Assembly (NCBI GenBank): GCA_964058805.1
Contig: CAXKVV010000199.1
Coordinates: forward strand, 1 to 61,626
DNA: 61,626 nt
Reading direction: 5' to 3'
From: Schoenoplectus triqueter
Lineage: Eukaryota; Streptophyta; Magnoliopsida; Poales; Cyperaceae
Below, piece after piece: positions 1-18,117 of the stretch; the first letter of the stretch is position 1; each line of letters begins with the position of its first letter. Made by a program: the position numbers and the translations under genes. The notes under the pieces are model-generated. The model was given only the letters and a program-made list of their open reading frames with translations, did no database searches and was not told where the DNA came from.

Positions 1-79
1 TAACATTCACGTACACTCTATTTGAACCTCAAAAAATTATTCAATCTAATACATGGGGACGGAATTATTTTTTTGATGC

Positions 80-174
80 ACGCGGCACAATTGATCATGA
101 ATTGTCAATTCAAGTTATAATAATTAAATTATGTCGCGTGATCATAATTCAATCTAAAAAAATTGTGCCGCGTG
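80..174. repeat. Short imperfect inverted repeat
   Basis: The word CACGCGGCACAATT near 80 returns inverted as AATTGTGCCGCGTG near 160-174, with AT-rich sequence between. It is probably a small MITE remnant. A related word (GTGTGCCGCG) occurs near 28402. Confidence 0.5.
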
Positions 175-333
175 ATTTAATGATTTCTGTACCATCCAAA
201 ATTAGCGATTTTGTACCCATCTAAAAATAGCAAAAAAAAAATTTAAAAATATAAATTTTGATGTCCATAGACAGTTCAACATGAAGATCATGTTCCATGA
301 TTTAGATTGGTCATTTAAACTTTCAAATTTGAG

Positions 334-368
<35 letters not shown>

Positions 369-370
<2 letters not shown>

Positions 371-771
371 ATAGGTTATTGTGAAAATATTTGTATTTCA
401 AGCTCAAGTGCATACGGCTCAAATTTTATCATAACACATCCGAAATTCAAAATTATCATTCTCATTAAATTTTTCATTTCAAAATATTGAGGGATACAAA
501 AATATGGGGTATTTCGAGTTTTCTAAGTATTTGTTTTGGATTTTTGAAAATCAGCACTAAAATAATAATAAAATATTGAATTGTTGTTGCTGATTTTAAA
601 AACTCCAAAACAAATACTTAGAAAACTCAAAATACCCCAAATTTTTATATCCCTCAATATTTTGATATGAAGAATTTAATGAGAATGATAATTTTAAATT
701 TCAGACGTGTTACGATAAAATTTGAGTCGTATGCACTTGAGCTCGAAATGCAAATATTTTCATAATAGTCC
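369..771. mobile_element. Palindromic foldback element 1 (about 190-bp arms)
   Basis: The left arm (about 369-557) and right arm (about 585-771) are near-complete inverted copies. Both carry GTGCATACG-CTCAAATTTTAT and then the shared family core (CATATCAAAATATTGAGGGAT, TTTTGAGTTTTCTAAGTATTT). The element lies between an (AT)n tract at about 335-366 and a (CT)n/(TA)n tract at about 775-808. No protein is encoded; the short ORFs across it are arm translations. Confidence 0.8.
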
Positions 772-808
772 AACTCTCTCTCTCTCTCTATATATATATA
801 GAGAGAGA

Positions 809-858
809 AATTTGAGCCGTATGCACTTGGGCTCGAAATGCAAACGTTTTCATGATAG
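809..858. mobile_element. Solo terminus of foldback element 1 type
   Basis: GAGCCGTATGCACTTGGGCTCG and the following bases repeat the right end of the element at 369-771 in the same orientation, just after the microsatellite. The rest of the element is absent. It may be a truncated second copy or a terminal duplication. Confidence 0.55.
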
Positions 859-860
859 CT

Positions 861-1219
861 TATGGTGCTTTGCAAAGTAAAAAAACTGTTATTGGTTCGA
901 GATGAGATTTCATATTCCGAGATCTCAAATGATCAATCTAAGTTGCTCAATAATTTTTTCATATCAAAATCTTATAGGATATTAAATTTCATGATTTTTT
1001 TGAGTTTTCTAATTATTTTTAAAATAATTTTAAAAACAACTTTGAAATAGACTATTTTTTATGTTAAACAAGGCTGATTTTAAAAATAATTTAAAAAAAT
1101 ATCTAGAAAGCTCAAAAAATCATGAAATTTAATAACCTATAAGATTTTGACATGAATAAATTATTGAGCAACTTAGATTGACCAAAAAATAATTATTTTT
1201 TGCTTTGCAAAGCACCATA
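861..1219. mobile_element. Palindromic foldback element 2 (GTGCTTTGCAAAG ends)
   Basis: It starts TATGGTGCTTTGCAAAG and ends CTTTGCAAAGCACCATA, and the arms pair over about 160 bp. The interior holds the shared core (CATATCAAAATCTTATAGGAT, GAGTTTTCTAATTATTTTTAA). It is followed by a (CA)n microsatellite at about 1231-1260. Confidence 0.8.
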
Positions 1220-1223
1220 AACC

Positions 1224-1262
<39 letters not shown>

Positions 1263-1268
1263 CATATA

Positions 1269-1676
1269 GTAAAGGTACCGTGAGTTTAAGCTCACGGAGA
1301 CATTCCGTGAGCTTAACTCAAAAATTATATCAAATCATTTCTAAATTTTATTTTATTATGCTCATTAAATTCTTTATATGAAAATCTTGTGGGATGCATA
1401 AATTTAAAGTGTTTTGAGTTTTTTAAGTCATCATTTTTAATTTTTAAAAATGATATTGAAAGATTGAATATATAAATATTATTTTTAGAGTTCATTTTTA
1501 AAAATTAAAAACGATGACTTAGAAAGCTCAAAACACTCCATTTTTTTGCATCCCACAAAATTTTCATATAAAGAATTTAATAAGTATGATAAATTAAAAT
1601 TTAGAAATAATTGATGTATTTTTTGAGTTAAGTTCACGAAAAACCTCCGTAAGCTTAAACTCATGATATCTTTACT
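1269..1676. mobile_element. Palindromic foldback element 3 (CCGTGAG..CTCACGG ends)
   Basis: The ends are AGTAAAGGTACCGTGAG and its inverted counterpart at about 1650-1676. The left end carries an internal near-palindrome, CCGTGAGTTTAAGCTCACGG. The interior has the shared core (ATATGAAAATCTTGTGGGAT, TTTTGAGTTTTTTAAGTCAT) in both arms. It is flanked by (CA)n and (CT)n tracts. Confidence 0.8.
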
Positions 1677-4600
1677 CTCTCTCTATATAATATCATTCTA
1701 ACAAGAAATGAATCCATATTGCTCGTAAATGATCGGTGAAATTTGTCAGTTTTACTCCAAAAAAGATATTAGATTTAAAAATATAGATAGAATTTAATTA
1801 TACATACTTACCAAAAATGATAATATAAATCATGCTTTATCAGTTTTATGAACTCCTATGATTATTTATATACATATAATTGATAAAAAAATATAAACAT
1901 AAACATATTTAATGGTTAGAAAGTACAAATTTAAGAAAATATGAAATGAAATTGCTAATTTTTTACATTAATAACTATAATTAGCAAAATTGCTAATTTT
2001 GCTAATTTTTTACATTATCTAAAAAAGTTTGAAAAAAATGAATCTAAATTAAAAAAATCTGTAATTTTAATCTTTTAGTTGAGGTTTTGGAAAAAAACAA
2101 AAATTATGAAGAAGACCATATCAAATTCGAAATATAATTTAAAATAGCACGAACACTTGATATTTTTAGCTAAATACTGTAAACACGTCCTTAGTAATAT
2201 TTTGATTGATCAAAAGAAACAACAAAAGTGATTAATTAATTATTTTATTTGGAGTACGAATATAATTTTTTTCTGCTCAAAATTTCATTTTGGGGGTGGG
2301 GGGCGGCAACAAATACAAAACAGCAAAAAACCTTGAAAAATTAAACATCACTTAATAATTTTTGTTCTCTTTTTTTCCTTCCATTTTTGACTAAGCAAGC
2401 AGTATGCTGCTAACTAAAAACCAAAATAAAATTGTGTATATATAATTTAGATGCAACAAAGTGATGATATATATTTTTAAATTTGAAGAATATGTTCTGA
2501 CGATCGATGATGCTTCACCATAAATTGCACCTCATCTATAATTTGTTTTTCCAAATAAATAACTTCAATCTTTTTAGCTCAATTTTGTCGGTTGCATCTG
2601 TGTGTAGACTGCTAAATGAAGTCCCCCCATGCACACGTTCTTTCCCGTTGTTTAGTTTCCCTCAAAACTTATTTCTTAATTTATACTTCTTCAAATAGAG
2701 GTCCATTTATTAGCATTTTTTTATTGCAAAAGAACTCTTAACTAACTTTGCTACCATTATTGCATATAAAGGTGGCGGTTGGGAAAGCAGACTTATGCCA
2801 AGAACGTGGGAAAGCAGACTTATGCCAAGAACTTCGGATTTGATCAAATGCTTAATTGAATTTTTAAAATTGAATTAATTAAAATAGTATTGCAATGAGC
2901 ACGAATTGTATAGAAGTACGGAAATAAGATTCCAGATTATGGCGATTAACACTTTTTCAATATACGAGCTTTATTTTCTAAGGAAATAGGAAAATATGCT
3001 AGTGAGATATTTTTTATTTAGAAATATCTGGTTATGACTACAGTGTCAAATATAAATTCAGTTACATTGGGTGATAAAAATTGAGGTCCTGCTTCTTTTT
3101 CTTTTAGAATTTCTAAATTCTAAATCTCTTCTTCTTCTTGAGTGGGAATATCTAAAAAAGCAAGAAAAACAACACAAACCAGTCTTATAGAATAATGATT
3201 AAATAAAAACTTGATGCATGCCATGCTTAGTTAGAAAGTTTCTACTATGGATCCGTTTAAAACGAAATACAAACAGAGAAAAAAAGAAGTAAAACAGTAA
3301 AGAAAAGTTTTTACCATGCATGTGTGTCTGTCAATTAGTTTTATTATGCACAGTGCTAGTCGCTTTAGTAGGTTAAATAGATTGAGTACAAGATTGCAAT
3401 TTCACTTTTATTAAATAGACAGGGAAAAGCAAAATACAGTTAAAGGCATGACAACCGACGTAACGTTAAGTTTACTTTTGCAAGAGGGATCAACTAATTA
3501 AAAACGAAACTTAAATCAAAGGGAGTTCGATACGGTTATTAAAACAAGCTTTATTATTATTATTATTATTATTATTGTTATTTTTATTCCAAAATATATT
3601 ATTTTTTATATATCTTTTTCAAAATTTAAACCTATGCTCAGGGACATAATCATAAATGATCAGTAGAATGTGCTCAGACCAAAAAAAAGAGAGTGCCTAA
3701 GTAAAAAAATATATATATTTTTCACCGCACTAAGAAGGAAAACTTTAATTTTTCAATGTCGGACATTAGTTGACATTAACATAAGTTCCACCTTTGGGAG
3801 GAGCGAAAGAGACGATCAATCGATCACTGCATGCCTGGACTATTCTCGTCAAATCACAAGGAAAATGGGAGAGATGCAAGTCACACAGAGATATTTTTAA
3901 CATAAAGGAGTGTCAGAGCTTAAACCTAACTAATCAATATTTTAGTTATAAAAGGAGAAACATAAATTTTGCTGGGTGAAAGAGGTGTCAAGCCCAAACT
4001 AGTTCAGATCTTGGTTGCACCTCTGACTATGTTGTTTCATAGAGAGAGGAGATCTATTGACATCTATATAAAAATGTGGTTCGACAAGAGCTCTATTACA
4101 TATGTTTAATATGGATACCTGTACATAATTATGGATATAGATAACACAATAAATTGTATATCTATATGAATAAAGATATCCCCTTAACAACGATTGTCAG
4201 CCATTGGTAATGAGTATCCTTATTTATATTGATATAGTAAACACATTCTAATGATATACATTCTATTATTATACATGTTAATATATTACAAGCTCATTTC
4301 ATATAATTTAAATGAGTTATTATGTATACTAACAATATTTAAGTTAAATAATTGCACTGTACACAAATGAATTATGATAAAATTATTAACACGCATAATA
4401 TCTCATTGCATATATATGTATAACGGAGTCCGTATCAATGACAATATAAATAATGATATCTTTATAATATTTCCCTAAATCAAGATATGCACGCTTAAAA
4501 CTTCAAAAGTCAGATTCCAATACTAAAAAGCATAGCATTCCTCCTCTTTATAGAGAATTCTAAAATAATAAAAGTTCGTTTCCACCTAACGTTTTTTATC

Positions 4601-6186
4601 GAATAAATTTTAGTACACGCTTGATATGTATGAACCAATCACATGCTTTCCAAATAATGCCAATTCTTTTTTAGAAAAGATTCATTATAACTGTATTGCT
4701 CAAAGTGATCAGTGGTAAAATACATATCACCCCACCTGCCTAATAGATTTTACTTTTCTAACATTGTTTTTAAACGGATAAACGTAACTTCAGTGCACCA
4801 ATTTAAGGTGCTCTAAACTTGGAAACAAAACCTAAAATCACGGAAATTTTTGTGTTTCAAATATAATTTTTCCTCAAAAAAAAAAAAATTCAAACATACT
4901 TCACTAAGGTGCACCGTGTACAGGTAAAGCGTAGCTTTAGGAAGTGCTGAGAATGACAAGATGTGACCTTCTACCATCCATGTATCATGTATGTATATAT
5001 CATCACTATATGAATAACAATCAATATGTGATGATTCCTTCGACCCTAGTTTTTTTTCTATATTCCAAATCATGAGATTCTTACACGTCACCAACACCGC
5101 CACCTCTTCTAGAATCACACTAAAAGCTGATAGGATGTTGACATGCCTCCTCGGGTCGGGTCTAGCCCATAAAGGACTCATTAAGCCTGGCTCGGTTGGA
5201 CTTCTATTTGGCATCGTTTCACAGGAATTCTAAAATCAGATGTTAATATTTTCTACTGATTTTTTAGAAACTTAGTTAGAAAAAAGTACCCATTACAACT
5301 AAATATTTTCAAACTGCAGACCTAATACAAATGATATTGAATTTCATCTTTCTATGAAGTGATGCATGTTCAAATCTCTATACAGTTATAAAAGTACATA
5401 GATTCGGACTTATGAGCTAGGGTCAATCATGTCAGATCGGGTAATGTTCCACTAATTCATCTATAATACAATTTATTAATTTTTGTACTTTTCTAAAGTA
5501 TGCCATGACAGGAAAGATCATATCAAATTCATGTGGCGACGAGGAAACCGTACATATCAAATGCTTAAAGAGCTTTAGATGCAACCTAATCAAATTCTAG
5601 TTGTGCTATTTTAATACCACAATTGTTATTACACTAAAAAATGTAGTGAAGGTTGAAAAGAACAGACCCAGTCTCTCTTGAAAAATGGATAAAATTAGCT
5701 ATTTTATCATGACCATGCAATCAATTAATGCAAGAGAGCTAATTAAAACAAGCTTTAATTTTACTTGGACAGCATCAAAAAACAATAAAATAATCTCTGA
5801 GATAAGGAACTACATTGCAAACAGCGCAATTCTGAAATTTGAGAAATCATTCTCTAGCAAGAAGTATTAAGTTTATTTCCCTAACCTCTGGATCAAAATA
5901 TTACACAAGTGTAACTACACTACAAAAAAAGATAAGCCAATGGTGCAAACAATTAACTATACCATCTAGATAAAAGAGAGAAAAAATGGGACAATATAAA
6001 TCTCCCTCTCTTTCTGGAGGCAAATATATTCTAGGAGAGACCTATATATAGGTAATAAAGGACAAAAAAATAATCAAAAAGAATGAAAACAAAATTCAAT
6101 CTCGAGAACATCAGCTGTAGATATCTCAGGCCTACTAAGGCTGATTCATAATATTTCACTGAACTGAGCTTGTAACGTAGGCCGAC
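1677..6186. other. AT-rich intergenic stretch, no gene recognised
   Basis: No supported gene. Visible items are a G-rich patch at about 2290-2305, a 26-27-bp tandem duplication at 2780-2832 (GGGAAAGCAGACTTATGCCA twice) and a (TTA)n run at about 3550-3576. A minus-strand 133-codon ORF at 4813-5214 resembles no family I know and is probably chance. The lower end is the 3' flank of the PECT1-type gene. Confidence 0.5.
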
Positions 6187-11984
<5,798 letters not shown>

Positions 11985-12016
11985 TTAAGGCGTAATAACA
12001 TTGGATGGATTTGTTT

Positions 12017-12031
12017 GGGGGGGGGGGGGGG
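12017..12031. repeat. G15 tract (C15 on the PECT1 sense strand)
   Basis: A run of 15 G lies 33 bp upstream of the outermost in-frame PECT1 ATG, in the likely 5' leader or core promoter. Such runs vary in length and can form G-quadruplex or i-motif structures; an effect on this gene is inference. Confidence 0.9.
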
Positions 12032-13880
12032 ACTGGAGAGATCAGTGGAGGAGAACGTTTTTCAGTTCTTTTCTTTTTATTTATGGCGGTTTGATCGTCT
12101 GGACTAATGACTCCGACTCTGAGACGCTGTGACGGTTGAGACTCGGGAGAAGGGAACTTGCTGGATCTACTGTGATGTAGTCTCTGTGATCAATTTTGTT
12201 AGATTTTAATAATTTTATGGTGTAGTCTGGTTTTTCTTTTTCTTTTTTTTTTCATTTTGAAAATGTTATGGAGATGCTTATTAACGTTGAATCAGTTATT
12301 ATCCATAAAATTAACTTTGTTATGTAATTTAATTTGTCCAATACTTCTATTATTAACTTAAACAATGTTAATACACATAATATCTTTAACTAAATTAAAT
12401 AATTATAATATTATATAAAATGAGTTGCATGGTAAGTTTATTAGCACAAATAATAGTAACATAAATAATAAGAAATATATTATAATTGATAATATCAATC
12501 TATATGTCAAATCTCTCTTTTTTTCTCGCATTAGACACATCTAGACTTTCCATTTTGTGTCATATGCATTTTTATCACATCATCGCTTTATCAGAATCAT
12601 TAATCTTCACATTAGAGAGTTTGGAAAGGAAAAAAATAGTTCAAATACTTTAAGTGAAAATTATTGGAAATTTGTCATTTTTAATTTTTCTTTTTGGAAT
12701 TTAGGATGTACAGAATAAGTTTATTTCTTTTCAAAAAAATAATATAGCGGGACGTTTGAGAAATGATAATTAATAAATTGCAAGACCAATAATTCTAGAT
12801 TGTTTCTTTTTTATTTCATTAAGTTGTCACTAGTATAATTTCGAACTTCAGATTCAATGTTAATAATTTTTCTATTTCTAACGGCAATACATTAAAATCA
12901 ACCTTCTGCATCATAATTAATTTGAAATATGTCATCAACATACTTTTGAGATCTTACCTCATTTTAAATTAATTATAATGTCTCTATCCCATTTGCAAAA
13001 CACAAAAACTAATTAAATTTAAGGACATATTGAGCACAAAATTTTGACATGTTTTTTTTTTTGCATCAAGCCAGATCCTAGTAAACTAAAGATGACCGGG
13101 TTAAAATTAGAATTATTTGCAAGATTTATTGCCACAATTAATCAGCATGATATATCAATTCATGGACTGCAGATGGAATCAGCATCTAGTCCTATTAAAT
13201 AGTCCCTGTAGCCTGTGGTGTTACTGGTGTACATAATATTTTAGCACCAAATTGAATTACAAAAATTGCCAGTGGAAGATCCCTGTCCCTGTGACCCTTG
13301 TCTTCTCTGTTTAAATTTTAAAATATTATGCCTATTTTTGCGAGTGAAAATCTTCTCTTTAACAATTTGACGTTAGGTACGAATGTGAGTAAGTTTTAAT
13401 TTTGAAATCTCTCTTTTACTTTCATTTTTTTCCTTTATTTTTTGGATGCAAAAGTCCCATTTTTGTGCTTTCTAGAAACTTTCCCACCTCATAAGCATTG
13501 ATTCTTCTGGGAAGAATAAATTCTTTTCCGCAGATTCTTTCTTACACGTAATTGTTTCTACATTTCAAGTCATGGTCCTATCTTTTTTTATAATTACAGT
13601 TTGCCACGACAAAATTTGTAATATTTTGTTCCGTTTTCCAAACATTAAAATATCTCGATTTTTCAACCGTTAATAATTTGATTAAATTGCCAAAAAGTAA
13701 ATCTCTAAGCCTCTCAATAATAAATTTGATAAAATTTAACATGAACGATCCAATATGAAAAGTTCATATCAGGAACAACCAAAAAAGTTTTCCTTAGCCT
13801 TGAAGCATCTTAGCATTTATGCGCTTTGGGACCATGTCACCACTGTCTCTTGTCCAGACGGATGATTCTGTTCTAGACTT
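12032..13880. other. Intergenic stretch upstream of PECT1, nothing recognised
   Basis: AT-rich sequence with no gene or clear repeat. The part near 12032-12180 is less AT-rich and presumably holds the PECT1 promoter, but I could not place a TATA box with confidence. Confidence 0.4.
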
Positions 13881-13963
13881 CTAGTTAAATTATAGTACAA
13901 AAATAGAAATAAAATATATGATGATACTCATTTTCCTTCAAAATGACAAACGATTAATTTAAG

Positions 13964-14470
13964 TACGGGTGTGCAAATGGTGTTTAAACCCAAATAATTA
14001 TATGTATATGTTTTTTTTATTTGTCAAATTATAAATAGAACAAAACTTCTAAAAATATCAACAGAATAAACCGAAAATCAAATAAACCAAAATAAATTTT
14101 TAGTTTATTTAGTTAAACCAAAATTATATTATTTAAAGATGAATAAAAATATAAAAAAATATATAAAAATTGATAGAAGAAATAAATAGTTTAAAAGATA
14201 AAAGAAATAACTAAATAAATATATTCGGATTATTTTTAATATAATCCTTATTTATATCAAGTACAAAAAATTATTTGATAAATATTGGACTATTTGGTTT
14301 ATTTGGTTTATCCGATTTAGAAAAATCAAAACCGAACCAAAAAATAAAAACTGAATTAGCTAAAGTTTTCATCCGAATCGAAATTTTTAAACAAAAAAAA
14401 ACGAACTAAATAATCCAAAATTTAATGGTTCGATTCAAAACTAATTAAACCGATCTGTTTGCACACCCTA
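13964..14470. mobile_element. MITE with GGGTGTGCAAA terminal inverted repeats
   Basis: It begins TACGGGTGTGCAAATGG and ends TTTGCACACCCTA. The ends are hAT-like. Possible 8-bp duplications (AATTTAAG and CAATCAAG) match at only five positions, so the insertion is old. The matching right arm of the large inverted repeat shows the site without the insert. No coding capacity. Confidence 0.65.
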
Positions 14471-14875
14471 CAATCAAGGAAGAGTATTCTTGAGTTTGGT
14501 ACTGGGACATGAATTAATTAGACTTTAAAATCAAACAATTATATCAAAATTAGATCGCCTGAAAATTTTTCAGGGGCAAAAAACTCAAAGAGACCCAGTA
14601 AAAATCTCTAGAAACATTTTCATTTCAGACGCGCTCTCTACCTAATGTGCGCTGCACTATTATTATATTATATATTTTGATGTAAGTTTTATATAAATTT
14701 AAATGGGTAAATTTATTGGGAGGTCATGAAATTCTTAAATTCATATTGATCATTGAATTTCTATATATTTTTTAATTACTGACTTTTGATGTTTAATCAA
14801 ATTTGATTATTCCATTAGTTCTTTTATCCAAACTTAACGTAAAGCTTAAAATGATCCTTATATATATGTATATAT

Positions 14876-14893
14876 TTACATTGCTTTGTAAAG

Positions 14894-14947
<54 letters not shown>

Positions 14948-14951
14948 CGAC
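14876..14951. repeat. (TA)n tract behind an orphan palindromic terminus
   Basis: CATTGCTTTGTAAAGCAATA at about 14878 is a near-perfect palindrome of the kind that ends foldback elements 2, 4 and 6. Here it is followed only by a pure (TA)n run to about 14943 and no element body. Confidence 0.6.
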
Positions 14952-15334
14952 TACGGTGCTTTGCAAAGCACAAGAGTATTGTGTGATTTGCGTTCTATTC
15001 TTAATTTCAAGTCAGAAATGATCGATCCGAACTGTTTAATTTAATCTTCATATTAAAATCTATTAGGAAACCAAATTATATATTTTTTAGAATTTTTTTG
15101 CTATTTTTCTGGTGAGGAGAAATTGGCTTGATCTGAGAATTCTGGTTCATCCAAAAATAACGGTTTTTCCCCTATCCAAAAAAATAGCAAATAAATTCCA
15201 AAAAATATAAAATTTGGTTTACTAATGGATTTTGATATGGAGATTAGATTGAGTAGTTTGGATCGATCATTTATGACTTAAAATTAATAATAGAGCGCAA
15301 AACACACAACGCTCTTGTGCTTTGCATAGCCTAA
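14952..15334. mobile_element. Palindromic foldback element 4 (GTGCTTTGCAAAGCAC end)
   Basis: The left end contains the perfect 16-bp palindrome GTGCTTTGCAAAGCAC, then ACAAGAG; the right end is GCTCTTGTGCTTTGC. The arms pair over about 150 bp (AAATGATCGATCCGAACT against AGTTTGGATCGATCATTT). The interior resembles the shared core (CATATTAAAATCTATTAGGA). It lies between (TA)n and (CT)n(AT)n tracts. Confidence 0.8.
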
Positions 15335-15335
15335 T

Positions 15336-15386
<51 letters not shown>

Positions 15387-15390
<4 letters not shown>

Positions 15391-15760
15391 GTTGACTAAA
15401 ATACAATGCGTTATACGATGCATTCGTGCAATGCGTTAAAAACTCAAAATTTAAGTTAAAAATGACCGATTCAAATCGTTCAATTTATTTTCATATCAAA
15501 TTCTTGTAGAAAATCAAATTTTATATTTTTTTTTGGGTAAGAAAAAATTGCTTGATTTAACAAATTTGGATCGTCCAATAGTGATGATTTTCTTCTTACT
15601 CAAAAAATAGCAAAAAAAATTAAAAAAATGATTTTCTACAAGAATTTTATATGAAGAATAAATTGAACGGTTTGGATCAGTCATTTTTAACTTAAATTTT
15701 GAGATTTTAACGCGTTGCACAGGTGCATCCGTACAACACATTGTATTTTAGTCAACCTCT
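15387..15760. mobile_element. Palindromic foldback element 5 (GAGGTTGACTAAAATACAATG ends)
   Basis: The ends are AGAGGTTGACTAAAATACAA and TTGTATTTTAGTCAACCTCT, perfect over 20 bp. The subterminal near-palindrome ACGATGCATTCGT follows. The core CATATCAAATTCTTGTAGAA is present in both arms. An (AT)n run borders the left side and (AT)n(GT)n(GC)n the right. The 75-codon ORF across it is an arm translation. Confidence 0.85.
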
Positions 15761-15811
15761 ATATATATATATGTGTGTGTGTGTGCGCGCGCGCGTGTGT
15801 ATGTATGTATT

Positions 15812-16177
15812 TACATTGCTTTGTAAAACAAAATGAGTGATTTGTTTTAGCATCAAAGATCACATAATAAATTGCTCAATAATTTATTTATGTCAAAATC
15901 TTGTGGGATATCAAATTTTATTATTTTTGAGCTTTCTAGTTATTTTTAATTTTTTTTTTAAAATGAACAAGAAGAGACCAATTTTTTATATTAAAAAGGC
16001 CATTTTAAAAACAATCTAAAAATAGTTAGAAAGCTAAAAAAAATAATGAAATTTGATATCCCATAAAATTTTAATATAAAAAATTATTGAGCAACTTAGA
16101 TCGACAGTTTGAGTCGTTGATATGTTATATTTGATGCCGAAATAAAACAGTCATTTTTCTTTACAAAGCATCATAAT
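15812..16177. mobile_element. Palindromic foldback element 6, same subfamily as element 2
   Basis: The left end ACATTGCTTTGTAAAAC pairs with the right end TTTACAAAGCATCAT. The interior TTGCTCAATAATTTATTTAT, then TCAAAATCTTGTGGGATATC, then GAGCTTTCTAGTTATTTTTAA closely matches element 2 (861-1219). It sits next to a (GT)n(GC)n(GT)n tract. Confidence 0.75.
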
Positions 16178-17070
16178 TCATATAAAAATTTAAGTATGAT
16201 AATATAATGAAAAAGTTAATTGTTTTTATTCTTTCATTTAAAAATTGAAAAGTTTTTTTTTGTTAAAATATGTGTTATTCCTTAGGAGCAATTATGTTAT
16301 TTCAAATTTTCATTATTAGCATATTTCTTTAATTAATTGATTAAATAAATTAATTAGTGATTATTTTATATTAATTAAATCATACAAATTAAAATATCTT
16401 TAGCCATAAGATATCGACTTTCAATTATGATATATGTTAACGTCTCTAAATAAAATATGAAATTGAAAAATTCTCGGTCAAACAATTAAAATTAAATTAA
16501 TGATATAAATTAACTTAAAAAGTTGGTATGCTAAATTCTTTAAAAATATGACATGAATAGTAATACAATAATAGTTAATCAATCTTTCTTAAAAGTTCGA
16601 TAAATATATGTCCGTTCATGTAACATTATAAGTTTTAAGTTTGGATAAAAAACTAAAAAAAAATGGTCAAAATTTCGACAAAAATCAAAATTCAATGACT
16701 ACAAACGGAAATAAAATTCAGTGATCAATATAAATTTGAGAGGACCTCCCAGCAAATTTACCCATTTAAATTTATTTATATAAAACTTACACCAAAAATA
16801 TATAATAGTACAACGCATATTGGTAGAGAACGCGTCTGGAATGAACATGTTTCAAGAGATTGTTACTAGGTCTCTTTGACTTTTTTTGTCTCAGAAAATA
16901 GGAGTTTACATCACTTTGTGGTCGATCTAATTTTGATATAGTTGCTTCATGTTAAGTCTTAGTTAATTCATGTCTCAGTACCAAACTCAAGAATACTCTG
17001 CCTTGCTTGTGAAGGAAATGAGTATCATCAGATTTTTCATTTCTATCTTTGTACTATAATTTAAGAAGTG

Positions 17071-18117
17071 TATTCAACTGTGCACTGTGCACTATGCAAT
17101 TACCAATTGTGCATTTGTGATTTGTAAGTGCATATTGGTTTTATTTGTACAAAAAGAATGAAATTCGAATCTATATTGTCCTCCTAATTTTTTAATTGAA
17201 CCTCTGTTAAAATTTAAACTCGAACCTCTATTGTAGAAATACTATATGTCCATACGATCACCTTATTCACCTCACAGATATTTATATACACTACCAGAAA
17301 AATTGAATTTAGAATCGGCTATTTGGAATCGATTTTTTAAAGAGAGAGGAAATTGAAATAAATTAAGGGTCAATTAGACTATTGGAAACGCCGACGCTAA
17401 TCTCTAGATTCTAGAAGAAGGATATTATTTTCCTTAGATTTCTCCAAAAGGAATTAAATCGTGACAACAAGACCGAAAGCAAAATTGTTCCTTGATTTTC
17501 AGTGGCTATTATAGTCCTTATTATGGTGTTACAAATGCATTGAAGGAAATCAAAACTCCTGCCTGTAAGTAACTTTCAAAGCTGTTTACGAACTTAATTC
17601 AAAAAATCAATTTAATCGGTTTCAAAAGATAATGTCAGTTCATTGTTTAAATTAAAAAGTTTAAGCTTGAGTTTCATCCAAGAAGGAAACTGATCTTTGA
17701 ACAGGCCCCCATAACATACAAGCTATTATATAATATTATCCATTCAAATGAGCTTACAGCTGATTTCATCCAAATCATCTGATGAAATATGAACTTTGGA
17801 AATTTATCCAGAACTATCTACAAGGACTGTGATTTGTAACTTTGTAACTTTGTACTGGAGAGAACACAAATTCAATGTGGGCCCGGATTGTTAATCTAAG
17901 CCCAAAAATGATAGAAACCCAATAGGACCCAAGTATTATAGTCAGAGGCTTCATAGCATTAGTTAATCAGTTCTATTAAATAAATAAAAATAATAATTCA
18001 ACATTCAATATATATTCTTACCTAATTAAAAGTTAACAAAATAATATCATTTTACATATTAAAAATAATAAAAATAATAAAATTCAAACTAATTGAATAG
18101 ATAATCACAATCAAGTC
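17071..18117. other. Intergenic stretch; possible CACTA-type terminus at 17289
   Basis: CACTACCAGAAAAATTG at 17289 looks like the end of a CACTA (CMC) transposon, but I found no matching TTTTTCTGGTAGTG end downstream. Nothing else is recognised in this AT-rich stretch. Confidence 0.3.

Larger units (their letters stand above)
13885..17070. repeat. Large inverted repeat with nested elements in its loop
   Basis: The left arm (13885-13942 and 14475-14870) and right arm (16600-17065) are diverged inverted copies. Matching words include AGAGTATTCTTGAGTTTGGT, ATATCAAAATTAGATCG, AATGGGTAAATTT..GGGAGGTC, TTATCCAAACTTAA and GATACTCATTTTCCTTCA. The left arm is interrupted by the MITE at 13964-14470, which the right arm lacks. 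The roughly 1.7-kb loop is made of microsatellites and three smaller palindromic elements. The arm words TGATCACTGAATTTT and GTCATTGAATTTTGAT also occur in the palindrome at 31148-31523, so the outer structure is probably an old foldback element of that kind. Confidence 0.75.

Noticed and set aside
4813..5214. 133-codon minus-strand ORF
   Set aside because: No recognisable domain; contains a homopolymer-derived FFFFEEK segment and no splice context. Probably chance.
5915..5945. CACTACAAAAAAAG as a CACTA transposon end
   Set aside because: The sequence is a low-complexity A run after CACTA, and no partner terminus was found.
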